Source of the DNA: W2P13-069 sp051876105
Lineage (GTDB): Bacteria > Actinomycetota > Coriobacteriia > Coriobacteriales > QAMH01
Direction of reading: 5' to 3'
Assembly (NCBI GenBank): GCA_051876105.1
Contig: JBJEHN010000056.1
Location: 1 to 34,087, forward strand
DNA: 34,087 nt
The translations under genes and the position numbers were made by a program. Below are positions 6,705 to 14,233 of this stretch, one piece after another; position 1 is the stretch's first letter; each line of letters begins with the position of its first letter. The notes under the pieces are model-generated. The model ran no database searches. It was not told the DNA's origin and worked only from the letters and a program-made list of their open reading frames with translations.

Positions 6705-7751
6705 ATGAGGACCTTCGACTACCAGCACAAGCCGCGCTCGCTCAGCAGCCCGGCCGTGGACGCGCTGCTCGCGCGCCTGCACGAGGACAAGGGCCGCCTG
6801 GACGCGCTGCGCGCCGCTCACGCCGAGCAGCTGGCAACCTGCGCCCGGGGCGCCCAGCTGGAAAGCGTCGACGCCTCCGCGCGCATCGAGGGCATCTGCG
6901 TTGACGCCGGCCGCCTGGCCGCGCTGCTGGCGCAGGAAGAGCCCCAGCCCGCCAACGCAGACGAGCAGGAGGCCCTGGGCTACAGCCGCTGCCTGCAGCT
7001 CATCGCCGCCCAGCACGCCGAGCTGCCGGTTGAGAGCGGCACCGCGGTGCGCTTGTTCGAAACGCTCTACTGCTACCGCCAGCTCGACGACCGCAGCCGC
7101 TACCGCCGCAAGGACTACGCGTACGTGCAGGTCGACCGCCACATGCAGGCGGTGCCGGTGAGCCCTGTGGCCGCGTTCGAGACGCCGCTCGTCTTCGGCG
7201 CGGCATGCGACTCGCTGTGCCTGGCGCTGGAGGAGGGCGAGCTCAGCGCCGCGCTGCTGGCCGCGCAGTTCACGGTCGACCTGCTGTGCGTGCGCCCCTT
7301 TGACACCGGCAACGGCCGCATCGCGCGGCTCTTCGCCGACCTCGTGCTCATGAAGGGCGGCTTCGACATCTGCCGCTATGCCAGCGTCGACCGCATCATC
7401 GAGCGCAGCGCCGCGCAGTACTACGACGCCCTCAACGCCTGCACCCAGGGCTGGGAGCACGGGCGCAACAGCTACGCGCCCTTTGCCGAGTACTGGCTGG
7501 ACGCCGTGCACCGCGCCTACCTGGCGCTCTTCGAGCAGCTGGAGCGCCCCGCCAAGGGCTCCAAGACGGAGCTGATCGTGGCCTACCTCAAGGGCGCGGG
7601 CCACCCCGTCTCCAAGCAGGAGCTGTGCCAGGCCCTGCCCAGCGTGAGCGTGGGGATGATCGAGAACGTGCTCGGCAAGCTGGTCCGCGAGGGCGCCGTC
7701 CAAAAGCAAGGCGCCAGCCGCGCCACCAGGTACCTCTACCAGCAGCGCTAA
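6705..7751 (+). CDS. Fic-fold protein with C-terminal winged helix and substituted catalytic motif
   Basis: A 348-residue Fic-family protein. The class II inhibitory motif (S/T)xxxE(G/N) is present as S58-ARI-E62-G63 in the N-terminal domain. The Fic core motif, normally HxFx(D/E)GNGRxxR, reads R197-P-F199-D-T201-G-N-G-R-I-A-R208. The catalytic His is therefore Arg and the acidic metal-binding residue is Thr, while the GNGR phosphate loop is intact. The last 70 or so residues look like a winged helix-turn-helix with a C-terminal YLY segment. AMPylation as in active Fic enzymes is doubtful; nucleotide binding or a DNA-binding regulatory role is more likely, but unproven. GAGGAAG precedes the ATG. 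The gene is transcribed alone, away from the tungsten oxidoreductase operon. The last codons and stop lie in sequence also found at 30874-30891. Confidence 0.85.
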   Translation: MRTFDYQHKPRSLSSPAVDALLARLHEDKGRLDALRAAHAEQLATCARGAQLESVDASARIEGICVDAGRLAALLAQEEPQPANADEQEALGYSRCLQLIAAQHAELPVESGTAVRLFETLYCYRQLDDRSRYRRKDYAYVQVDRHMQAVPVSPVAAFETPLVFGAACDSLCLALEEGELSAALLAAQFTVDLLCVRPFDTGNGRIARLFADLVLMKGGFDICRYASVDRIIERSAAQYYDALNACTQGWEHGRNSYAPFAEYWLDAVHRAYLALFEQLERPAKGSKTELIVAYLKGAGHPVSKQELCQALPSVSVGMIENVLGKLVREGAVQKQGASRATRYLYQQR

Positions 7752-7797
7752 CGCACCGAAAATGGGACAGTGGGGACAGTCCCCACTGTCCCATTTT
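7740..7797. repeat. Dispersed palindrome, copy 2, with shared 18-bp flank
   Basis: A perfect 39-bp palindrome (7759-7797, A4 arm to T4 arm) has the same core as the copies at 68-98 and 30897-30927. The 18 bases before it, CAGCAGCGCTAACGCACC at 7740-7757, are identical to 30874-30891, so the repeated unit is at least about 55 bp. It includes the stop codon of the Fic-fold gene. With A-runs and T-runs on both sides it should act as a bidirectional terminator. Confidence 0.85.
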
Positions 7798-7820
7798 GAG
7801 CAACAGGCGCCCCCCGGACC

Positions 7821-7866
7821 GTCATTTCGACCGGAGGTGCCGAAGGCACCGTAGTGGAGAAATCTC
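7821..7866. repeat. Second palindromic repeat type (GTCATTTCGACC...GAGAAATCTC)
   Basis: A 46-bp unit begins GTCATTTCGACC and ends GTGGAGAAATCTC, with an internal hairpin (GGTGCC, loop GAA, GGCACC). It resembles short intergenic repeats seen in many bacterial genomes; I cannot confirm copy number here because this window has only one. It lies between two copies of the GGGACAG palindrome. Confidence 0.5.
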
Positions 7867-7900
7867 GGGTTGAGGGGGCGCTCTCGGCTGCGGGTCTAAG

Positions 7901-7934
7901 GGACAGTTGGGGCTGTCCCCACTGTCCCATTTTT
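7901..7934. repeat. Dispersed palindrome, copy 3 (degenerate)
   Basis: GGGACAGT at 7901-7908 pairs with ACTGTCCC at 7921-7928, with a partly paired interior and then a T-run to 7934. It ends exactly where the 3' end of the rnpB transcript is predicted (7935). Read on the rnpB strand it is an A-run followed by the hairpin, so it lacks the U-tract expected of an rnpB terminator. Confidence 0.7.
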
Positions 7935-8286
7935 GCGAAAGCGGGCCTGTAAGCCGGGTTCTGTCGTTTAAGGCGGTCATTTATCTAGGAGCGCCGTTGC
8001 CGGCGCCCTCAAGCAGGCAACCCGGACGCGAGCCGGGCCGGCCCATAGCGTCCCTATTTGCCCTTGCTCCGGATGGGGTTTGCCAAGCCGCCCCATTGCT
8101 GGAGCGCTGGTGCGCTCTTACCGCACCGTTTCAGCTTTTCTCGCGCGCAAGGCGCGGGAGTCTTCTTTTCTGTGGCACTTTCCGTCGGGTTGCCCCGCCC
8201 GGCCGTTAGCCGGCATCCTGCCCTGCGGAGCCCGGACTTTCCTCATCGCCCCCAAGGGGCGCCGCGATCGCCCAGCCCGCTTTCGC
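7935..8286 (-). ncRNA. rnpB: RNase P RNA (class A)
   Basis: The RNA component of ribonuclease P, which removes tRNA 5' leaders. On the minus strand the ends form helix P1: 8275-8286 (GCGAAAGCGGGC when read 5' to 3') pairs with 7935-7946. Conserved blocks appear in order: GAGGAAAGTCCGGGCTCC, GTGCCACAGAAA, GGTAAGAGCGCACCAGC, then near the 3' end GACAGAACCCGGCTTAC. The length of about 352 nt fits bacterial type A RNase P RNA. It follows the divIVA-yggU genes on the same strand but has its own promoter. The open reading frames that cross it are coincidental. Confidence 0.96.
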
Positions 8287-8294
8287 AAGGAGCG

Positions 8295-8303
8295 ATTCTA
8301 CCA
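8295..8303 (-). promoter_or_regulatory. Extended -10 promoter of rnpB
   Basis: On the minus strand TGGTAGAAT (8303-8295) gives a TAGAAT -10 box with a TGn extension. It ends 8-9 bases before the predicted 5' end of RNase P RNA at 8286. No convincing -35 hexamer is visible, which is common for extended -10 promoters. Confidence 0.6.
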
Positions 8304-8399
8304 TCAAAGCCCGTCCGCGGCACTCGCAGCGCCATCTCAAGCGCCGCCACGTGCACCCCGGCTGGAGCGCGCCCACGGGGCAGCGCGCAGGGCAGGCGC

Positions 8400-8672
8400 T
8401 CAGAGCCGGGCCACTGCTTCTTCCAGCTGCTCTTGGGTGATGGGGATCTCGACCATCTTGTGGCGGCTGAGGTCGCCGCGCACGCACTCCACGCTGCTCT
8501 TGGGCACAGAGAAGAAAGCGGCCAGCAGCTTGCAGACCGCTTTCGTAGCCTTGCCCTTCTCTGGCGCGGCGGTGACCTTGACAGAGAGCTCGCGCTCGCC
8601 GTTGGCGTCTACCACCCAGCCGGCAACCGCGTCGCGGGAGGACTTGGGAGTGACGACGACGGCAACGCGCAT
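8400..8672 (-). CDS. DUF167/YggU-family protein
   Basis: A 90-residue protein with the DUF167 pattern: VxVTPKSSRDAVAGW near the N-terminus, then ELSVKVTAAPEKGKATKAV and a C-terminal GDLSRHKMVEI segment. The family is a small alpha/beta fold of unknown biochemical function that is often encoded beside yggT and division genes, as here. The ATG at 8672 directly abuts the divIVA stop, implying cotranscription. The next feature downstream is rnpB, which has its own promoter. Confidence 0.88.
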   Translation of the reverse strand: MRVAVVVTPKSSRDAVAGWVVDANGERELSVKVTAAPEKGKATKAVCKLLAAFFSVPKSSVECVRGDLSRHKMVEIPITQEQLEEAVARL

Positions 8673-9440
8673 CTAGTCGATGTCCTCGATGAGCTCGTCT
8701 TCTGCCTGGGATGCTGCGTCGTCTTCCGCGGGGGCGGGCGCCTCTGCGCCGATGCTGGGCAGCGCCGCCTGGATGCTGGCCTCCGTCACCACGGGCGGGT
8801 TGACGTCTGTGAACCTGCGGTCTGCCTCGGCGCTGAAGTGCTCGAGCAGGGCGCGGTACTGCGCGCGGAAGCTGTCGCACGAAGTGGCCAGGGCGCTGGT
8901 CTCATCGATGATGCGCTGCTTTTCGAGCAGGGCCTCGCGGATGAAGTCGCGCGCCTTTGCCTCGGACTCGCGGTAGATGCGCTCGCCTTCCGAGCGGGCC
9001 TCTTCCTTGAGGTTGTCAGCGGAGACCTTGGCCTCTGCGAGCATGGCGTCTGCGGCCTTCTGGGCGGAGATGAAGGCGTTGGAGATGGTGAGGTCCATGC
9101 TGCCCTTCTCGGCCAGCTTGGACTGCAGCTCTGCAACGGCGGCCTTGGCGGCGGCGAGCTCTTCCTCTGTTGCCTGGGCCTGGGCGGCGATGGCGCGGGC
9201 CTGCTCGGCGGCGGCGTGCGCCTGCGCCTCTGCGGCGGCGACGCGCTCGTCTGCGGCGGAATCTGCAGCGGGCTGGGACGCGGCCTGCTCGAGCTGCTCC
9301 TTGAGCTGCTCGTTCTCGGTGACGAGGGCGTCGACTTCCTGGGCAACGCGCTCCAAGAAGACGTCGACCTGCTCCACGTCGTAGCCGCGCAGGGAGTGCT
9401 CGAAGCCCTGCTGCTGGATGTCTAGTGCCGTGATGCTCAT
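8673..9440 (-). CDS. divIVA: DivIVA-family cell-division/polar growth scaffold
   Basis: A 255-residue protein. The N-terminal DivIVA motif around residues 9-29 includes FEHSLRGYDVEQVDVFL, which forms the membrane-binding crossed loop. A long heptad-rich coiled coil follows, with an Ala/Glu/Gln-rich stretch at about residues 40-120. The tail is acidic (EDDAASQAEDELIEDID). DivIVA/Wag31 proteins mark negatively curved membrane at septa and poles and recruit the division or elongation machinery. The start at 9440 gives the canonical MSITALDI N-terminus and has AGGAAG before it; the in-frame ATG at 9482 would add 14 unrelated residues. It is downstream of yggT in the division cluster. Confidence 0.9.
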   Translation of the reverse strand: MSITALDIQQQGFEHSLRGYDVEQVDVFLERVAQEVDALVTENEQLKEQLEQAASQPAADSAADERVAAAEAQAHAAAEQARAIAAQAQATEEELAAAKAAVAELQSKLAEKGSMDLTISNAFISAQKAADAMLAEAKVSADNLKEEARSEGERIYRESEAKARDFIREALLEKQRIIDETSALATSCDSFRAQYRALLEHFSAEADRRFTDVNPPVVTEASIQAALPSIGAEAPAPAEDDAASQAEDELIEDID

Positions 9441-9453
9441 GCGCTCTTCCTTC

Positions 9454-9738
9454 CTAAGGGAGGTACAACAGGAACCTGCCAACGAACCGCGCCGCGATCT
9501 GGAGGACCAAGACGGCGACGACGGGGCTGAAGTCGATTGCCATGGCAGGACCGCCTATGGGCGGGATTATACGCCTGAAGAGGTCGAGGAAGGGGTCGCA
9601 CAGGCGCCCCAGCACACGGTAGAGGTCCCCGACGATGCCGGGCATCGCGGGAAGCCAGCTCATGAGGATGTAGACGATGATGAGGCCGACGTAGAAGTCC
9701 GCGGCGGCCATGAAGATGCGGTAGAGGATGAAGCCCAC
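9454..9738 (-). CDS. YggT-family membrane protein
   Basis: A 94-residue protein with two hydrophobic segments, at about residues 8-29 and 70-92, joined by the YggT-type stretch PGIVGDLYRVLGRLCDPFLDLFRRIIPP (residues 33-60, cited in part). The family is of unclear role, and its genes often sit between sepF/proC and divIVA. I chose GTG at 9738 because GGGAG lies 6 nt upstream and the proC stop ends only 1 bp away. Starting at the next ATG would cut into the first membrane helix, and the upstream extension to 9849 is proC shadow. Confidence 0.85.
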   Translation of the reverse strand: MGFILYRIFMAAADFYVGLIIVYILMSWLPAMPGIVGDLYRVLGRLCDPFLDLFRRIIPPIGGPAMAIDFSPVVAVLVLQIAARFVGRFLLYLP

Positions 9739-9739
9739 G

Positions 9740-10567
9740 TTATGCTCCCAACTCTGCTGATCGCTTGGCCGCGGCTGCCACGCCGGCGGCGATGCCCTCT
9801 TCGACGCCTGCCTGCTCCATGGCTGCCAGGGCGGCCACGGTGGTGCCACCGGGGCTGCTCACGGCCTTGATCGCCTCGTCGAGGTCCTGGCCGCTGCGGC
9901 GGAGCATGACGGCGGTGCCATACATGGTGTTGAGCGCCAGCTGCAGCGCGCTGGCGTAGTCGAGCCCCAGCTCCTGGCCCTGGCGGGCCATGCCGCGCAA
10001 GAAGAGCTCGAAGTAGGCCGGGCCGCTGCCGCTGAGGGCGGTGACCACGTCCTGCTTGTCTTCGGGGACGACCACCGCGCCGCCCAGCTGCTCGAAGACG
10101 CAGCGCACGAGCTCGACGTTGGCCGCGCTGGCGTGCTGGCCGCCGCTCACACCGGACATGCCCGCGCCCACGGTGAGCGGGGTGTTGGGCATGACGCGCA
10201 CAACCTGCTGCGCGCCGCCCAGCGCGGCGGAGAGCTTGGCGGTTGAGACGCCGGCCGCCACAGAGACGACCAGCGCGTCTGCGCCCAGGCCGGCCTGGGC
10301 GAGCTCGGCGGCCACCTGGGGCACCACGGCGGGCTTGACGGCGATGAAGACGGTGTCTGCCGGCAGTGCCTGGGCGGCGCACTCCACCGTGCGCACACCG
10401 CAGCGCTCCTGCAGGGCGCGGCGCTTGGCCTCGCCGGGGTTGGCGACGGTGATGTTGGCGGCCTGCACGCCGGGGATGCCCAGCAGGCCCGCGCACACGG
10501 CCGAGCCCATGTTGCCGCCACCGATGATGGCGATGCGGCCCAGGCTGACGGCGATGCTGTTCGTCAT
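9740..10567 (-). CDS. proC: Pyrroline-5-carboxylate reductase
   Basis: Catalyses the last step of proline synthesis, NAD(P)H reduction of 1-pyrroline-5-carboxylate. The protein of about 275 residues has the Rossmann loop GGGNMGSA near the N-terminus and the VMPNTP motif. The C-terminal dimer and active-site region carries SGSGPAYFELF and the SSPGGTT signature. I prefer ATG 10567 (MTNSIAV), which has GGAG 9 nt upstream. An ATG at 10582 adds five residues and has no clear ribosome site. A proC gene between sepF and yggT is a known arrangement in Gram-positive division clusters. Confidence 0.93.
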   Translation of the reverse strand: MTNSIAVSLGRIAIIGGGNMGSAVCAGLLGIPGVQAANITVANPGEAKRRALQERCGVRTVECAAQALPADTVFIAVKPAVVPQVAAELAQAGLGADALVVSVAAGVSTAKLSAALGGAQQVVRVMPNTPLTVGAGMSGVSGGQHASAANVELVRCVFEQLGGAVVVPEDKQDVVTALSGSGPAYFELFLRGMARQGQELGLDYASALQLALNTMYGTAVMLRRSGQDLDEAIKAVSSPGGTTVAALAAMEQAGVEEGIAAGVAAAAKRSAELGA

Positions 10568-10585
10568 GTCTGCGCGCTCCATGGG

Positions 10586-11341
10586 CTAAATGATGCCCTT
10601 GTCGCGCAGGTAGGCGCTCTCTTCGTCCGAGAGGCCGTCGTCGCGCGAGATGATGAAGACCTTCTCAGCCGCCTTGTCCACAGAGCCGTTGAGGGCGGAG
10701 GCCACGCCGAACGAGAAGTCGAGCACGCGCTTGGCGAGCTCGGGCTTGGTCTCCCTCAAGACGAGGACGACCACCTTGCCGGTGCGGGCGGCGGAGGCGA
10801 CCTTCTCAACGTCTGCATAGGCGCGCGCCTTGACGATGGCCAGGTGCTCTTCGGGCTTGAGGTGGCGGCTGCGGGCGATGACGCTCGAGGCGCTCAGGAA
10901 GGCCGGCTCCTCCGGGGTGTCCCAGGTGGCGGTGGAGGCGGCAGAGGAGCTGGAGCGCTCGCTGAAGGAGCGGACCTTGCCGCTGTCTTGGTAGCGCGAG
11001 GAGCTGGTGCCGATGTTGGAACCGTAGCCGCTGCGGCGCGCGAAGTACGAGTCGCTGCCTGCGTCGTCAAGCGAGGCCACCTTGAGCTCCGGGTTGCCCT
11101 TGACGGTGACATGGGCGAAGTTGTCCGGGTTGTAGGTGTCGAAGTTCAGCAGGCCCTGGTCCTGCGGGGCCTCGTCATAGGAGCCGCCGTAGCCGCCCTG
11201 CTCGGCAGGGTAGCCGTCGTCGTAAGCCTGGTCGTCGTATTCCTGCTCGTAGCCCTGCTCGTAGCCCTGGGCTGCGTCGTCTTGCCATTCTGGCTGGGAG
11301 CCAAAGCCCAGCTTTGCCTTCATGCTGTCGAGAACGCCCAC
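10586..11341 (-). CDS. sepF: Cell division protein SepF
   Basis: A 251-residue protein. The N-terminal amphipathic helix MGVLDSMKAKLGFG should bind membrane. A long Asp/Tyr/Gln-rich and then Ser-rich linker follows. The C-terminal SepF fold (about 155-245) starts at SRHLKPEEHLAIVKARAY and includes VVVLVLRETKPELAKRVLDF. SepF tethers FtsZ to the membrane and substitutes for FtsA, which is absent from this cluster. The gene starts with GTG at 11341, preceded by GGAGG at a short spacing. It is larger than B. subtilis SepF (about 150 residues) because of the linker, as in other actinobacteria. Confidence 0.92.
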   Translation of the reverse strand: MGVLDSMKAKLGFGSQPEWQDDAAQGYEQGYEQEYDDQAYDDGYPAEQGGYGGSYDEAPQDQGLLNFDTYNPDNFAHVTVKGNPELKVASLDDAGSDSYFARRSGYGSNIGTSSSRYQDSGKVRSFSERSSSSAASTATWDTPEEPAFLSASSVIARSRHLKPEEHLAIVKARAYADVEKVASAARTGKVVVLVLRETKPELAKRVLDFSFGVASALNGSVDKAAEKVFIISRDDGLSDEESAYLRDKGII

Positions 11342-11388
11342 GATTCCTCCGCTTGTATCTGGTAAGCCTGGCGCCCGCGCGTGCGGGC

Positions 11389-12078
11389 CTAGAACTCTGC
11401 GCTGAATATCCTTCGGCCGATCCTCACCATGGTCGCGCCTTCGGCGATCGCCTCTGCGTAGTCTTGGGACATGCCCATGGAAAGCTCGTCGAGTTCGATG
11501 GTATCACGGCTGCCATACGCCGCTTGCATCTTCTCCTTGACAATCCTCAAACCCTCGAAGACGCGGCGCGCTTGCGCCAGGTCGCCGGCCGGCGCCATGG
11601 TCATCAAGCCGCGCACGCGCACGTTGGGACAGGCGCAGGCCTCTTCGAGCAGGGCGGGCAGCTGGGCCGGCGCGATACCGCCCTTCGACTCCTCGCCGGA
11701 GATGCTCACCTCCATGAGGACGTCTTGGGTGACGCCGAGCTTGGCGGCCTCCTTCTGCACGGCCTGCAGCAGGGAGCTGCGGTCGACGGAGTGGATGAGG
11801 CAGGCCTTGCCCACGACCTCGCGCGCCTTGCGCGACTGCAGCTGGCCGATGAGGTGCCAGCGCGCCTGCGGGTAGAGGGCGTGCTTCTGCGCGAAGGGCA
11901 CGGTGCGGTTCTCGCCGAAGTCGAGCGCGCCGGCGGCGATGGCCTCGGCCACCACGGGGGGCTCGACGGTCTTGGAGACCGCCACGATGCGCACGCTGCG
12001 CGGGTCGCGGCCGCAGCTGCGGCAGATGCGCTCCACGTCGGCCACCGTGGCGTCCCAGCGCTCCTTGAGTGTAGTCAT
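11389..12078 (-). CDS. YggS-family pyridoxal-phosphate homeostasis protein
   Basis: A 229-residue alanine-racemase-fold protein that binds pyridoxal 5'-phosphate on K36 (IVAVSKTV). Family marks are GALDFGENR (residues about 68-76), WHLIGQLQSRK and the C-terminal MGMSQDYAEAIAEGATMVRIGRRIF. Members (YggS, YlmE, PROSC) buffer free PLP and do not catalyse a known reaction. The ATG overlaps the pgeF stop as TGATG, suggesting translational coupling. The long in-frame extension upstream is pgeF read in another frame. Confidence 0.93.
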   Translation of the reverse strand: MTTLKERWDATVADVERICRSCGRDPRSVRIVAVSKTVEPPVVAEAIAAGALDFGENRTVPFAQKHALYPQARWHLIGQLQSRKAREVVGKACLIHSVDRSSLLQAVQKEAAKLGVTQDVLMEVSISGEESKGGIAPAQLPALLEEACACPNVRVRGLMTMAPAGDLAQARRVFEGLRIVKEKMQAAYGSRDTIELDELSMGMSQDYAEAIAEGATMVRIGRRIFSAEF

Positions 12079-12926
12079 CAGCTGGTCACTTCCTTCTTGA
12101 GGTAGCAGAGCGCGCCGTGGCGGCCGGTGGTGCCGCCGTCTGCGCGGTATGAGAAGAACTCGCCGTTGCGGCAGCTGGTGCAGCAGCCGGCGTGCACGAT
12201 GCGCTGCTGGGCGGCGCCGGCCTGCAGCAGGCTGGCGCGCACGGCCGCGCCAAGGTCCAAGTGGCGGTTGCCGGCGTCCACCTGCGGCCCGAAGGCGGCG
12301 GTGAAGCGATCCAGCACCTCCTGCGAGGTCTCGTAGCAGCACGGCCCGATGTGCGGGCCGATGTAGAGGTTGCACTCCTGCGGCTGGCAGCCCACCGCGC
12401 GCGCCAGCGCCTGCAGGCCCGCGCCGGGGATGCCTGCCACCGCGCCGCGCCAGCCGGCGTGCAGCACGGCGAAGGCCCCGCCCGGGGCGGCCGCGATCAC
12501 GGGCACGCAGTCTGCAAAGCACAGCAGCACCGGCACACCCGCGCGCGTGCAGACAACGCCGTCTGCCCCCGCGCGCACCTGGGCGCGCGAGGCCGCGAGG
12601 TCCTCGCCCAGCTCGACCACGAGGCTGCCGTGCACCTGGTTGGGGTTGACGAGGGCGGCATAGTCTTGCGGGCACACGCCGACAGCCTCCATGAGCAGGC
12701 GGCGGTTGGCAGCGACGACTGCGGGGTCGTCCCCCACGTGGTCGCCCAGGTTGAGTCTGGCGTAGGGCGCGCTGCTCACGCCGCCGCCGCGCCCCGTGAA
12801 GGCCGCGACCAGGCCGCAGGCGTCCAGCAGCCCCTGGTCGAGCAGGAGGCGGATGTTATGCCCTTGTGCAGAGAAGGAGACCTCCGCCAGCTGGGGGGCC
12901 GGCAGAGGTCCTCGTCGGTTCGTCAT
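12078..12926 (-). CDS. pgeF: PgeF/YfiH-family peptidoglycan editing factor (laccase-domain protein)
   Basis: A 282-residue protein of the YfiH/YlmD family. The metal-site residues are visible: H99 in NQVHG, C140 in FADCVP and H156 in LHAGWRG. The GPHIGPCCYE stretch and the C-terminal GCCTSCRNGEFFSYR segment complete the pattern. Members are reported both as purine nucleoside-active enzymes and as editing factors that remove wrongly incorporated L-Ser peptidoglycan precursors in E. coli; location in a mur/fts cluster favours the second role. The start lies 20 bp downstream of the ftsZ stop. Confidence 0.9.
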   Translation of the reverse strand: MTNRRGPLPAPQLAEVSFSAQGHNIRLLLDQGLLDACGLVAAFTGRGGGVSSAPYARLNLGDHVGDDPAVVAANRRLLMEAVGVCPQDYAALVNPNQVHGSLVVELGEDLAASRAQVRAGADGVVCTRAGVPVLLCFADCVPVIAAAPGGAFAVLHAGWRGAVAGIPGAGLQALARAVGCQPQECNLYIGPHIGPCCYETSQEVLDRFTAAFGPQVDAGNRHLDLGAAVRASLLQAGAAQQRIVHAGCCTSCRNGEFFSYRADGGTTGRHGALCYLKKEVTS

Positions 12927-12946
12927 GGTTCCCCTAAGCGGGCGGC

Positions 12947-14065
12947 TTAGTAGCGGTTGCGCTTGAGGAAGTCCGGAATGTCGTCGTCGAACATGGAGTC
13001 GACGCTGGACTCGGTGACGGGCTCGGCGTAGCGGGCGCGCTGGGTGCTCGCCTGCGGGGCGCCGTAGAGCGGGTTGACCGGGGCGTTGAGCGGCATCTGG
13101 GGCTGCTTTTCCATGCCGTCGAAGCCGGTGGCGATGACGGTGACGCGGATGGCGTCGTCCATGGAGTCGTCGATGACGGTGCCGAAGATGATGTTGGCGT
13201 TCTCGTCTGCCGCGGAGTTGATAATGTCAGAGGCCTCGGAGATCTCTGCCAGGCCCATCTCGGAGTTGCCGGTGATGGAGAACAGGATGCGGTCTGCACC
13301 CACGATGGAGCTCTCGAGCAGCTTGGAGCTGATGGCCTGGGTGGCGGCGTCTGCAGCGCGGTTCTCGCCCGAGGCGATGCCGATGCCCATCATGGCAGAG
13401 CCGGAGTCCTTCATGATGGAGCGGACGTCTGCGAAGTCGAGGTTGATCAGGCCGGGGATGGTGATGAGGTCCGTGATGCCCTGGGTGCCCTGGCGCAGGA
13501 TGTCGTCTGCGATGCGGAAGGCGTCGAGCATGGAGGTGCGCTTCTCGATGACCTGGAGCAGGCGGTCGTTGGGGATGACGATCAGGGTGTCGACCTTCTG
13601 CTTGAGCAGGGCGATGCCCTCCTCTGCCTGGCTCATGCGCTTGCGGCCCTCGAAGCCGAAGGGCTTGGTGACGATGCCGACGGTGAGCGCGCCGATCTCC
13701 TCCATGGCGATCTCTGCCACGACGGGGGCAGCGCCGGTGCCGGTGCCACCGCCTTCGCCCGCGGTGACGAAGACCATGTCTGCGCCGGCGAGCGCCTCGC
13801 GGATCTCTGCGCGGGACTCCTCTGCAGCCTGGCAGCCGATCTCTGGGTTGGCGCCGGCGCCCAGGCCGCGCGTGAGCTCCTCGCCGATGTGGACGGTGCG
13901 GTCTGCATCGGACATCATGAGTGCCTGGCGGTCCGTGTTGATGGCGATGAACTCAACGCCCTTGACGCCAGCCTCGACCATGCGGTTGACGGCGTTGGTT
14001 CCGCCGCCGCCGACACCCACAACCTTGATGACGGCCAGACGGTCGCTTCCTTCGTATTCGGACAT
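12947..14065 (-). CDS. ftsZ: Cell division GTPase FtsZ
   Basis: The 372-residue tubulin homologue that forms the Z ring. The N-terminal GTP-binding domain has VVGVGGGGTNAVN (residues 15-27) and the tubulin signature GGGTGTG at 105-111. The T7-loop segment NLDFADV lies near residue 210. A variable linker ends in the conserved C-terminal peptide DIPDFLKRNRY, which contacts SepF or other anchors. GGAGGAG precedes the ATG. A 168-bp gap separates ftsZ from ftsQ and holds a candidate promoter, so FtsZ can probably be made independently of the upstream mur genes. A 6-bp hairpin (12934-12939 with 12945-12950) spans its stop codon. Confidence 0.97.
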   Translation of the reverse strand: MSEYEGSDRLAVIKVVGVGGGGTNAVNRMVEAGVKGVEFIAINTDRQALMMSDADRTVHIGEELTRGLGAGANPEIGCQAAEESRAEIREALAGADMVFVTAGEGGGTGTGAAPVVAEIAMEEIGALTVGIVTKPFGFEGRKRMSQAEEGIALLKQKVDTLIVIPNDRLLQVIEKRTSMLDAFRIADDILRQGTQGITDLITIPGLINLDFADVRSIMKDSGSAMMGIGIASGENRAADAATQAISSKLLESSIVGADRILFSITGNSEMGLAEISEASDIINSAADENANIIFGTVIDDSMDDAIRVTVIATGFDGMEKQPQMPLNAPVNPLYGAPQASTQRARYAEPVTESSVDSMFDDDIPDFLKRNRY

Positions 14066-14144
14066 TGCCAGCTCCTCCGTTTTGCGTTTAGTTAGTTCAT
14101 TGAGAGCAGGCTGGGCACAGTGCTACCCGAGCCTAACTTTCCGC

Positions 14145-14173
14145 ATTGTACCCCAACGATGACAATCTTGAAG
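14145..14173 (-). promoter_or_regulatory. Candidate ftsZ promoter
   Basis: In the ftsQ-ftsZ gap the minus strand has TACAAT (14150-14145), a good -10, with CTTCAA (14173-14168) 17 bp upstream as a weak -35. The transcript would have a leader of about 75 nt. The rest of the gap shows no terminator for ftsQ, so readthrough from upstream genes is also expected. Confidence 0.45.
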
Positions 14174-14233
14174 ACCCCAGCGCTGCATCCTTCACCCCTC
14201 GCCCCAATCTTTTTCACACAATGTTCACAGGCG

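Noticed and set aside
7588..7930. Short open frames across the repeat island that encode MGQWG...SPLSH-like peptides
   Set aside because: The peptides are translations of the palindromic repeat and not conserved proteins.
8058..9425. 455-codon plus-strand open frame
   Set aside because: It crosses RNase P RNA and is antisense to yggU and divIVA.
12934..12950. ftsZ terminator
   Set aside because: The 6-bp hairpin overlaps the ftsZ stop codon, has no U-tract, and pgeF follows only 20 bp later, so readthrough is expected.
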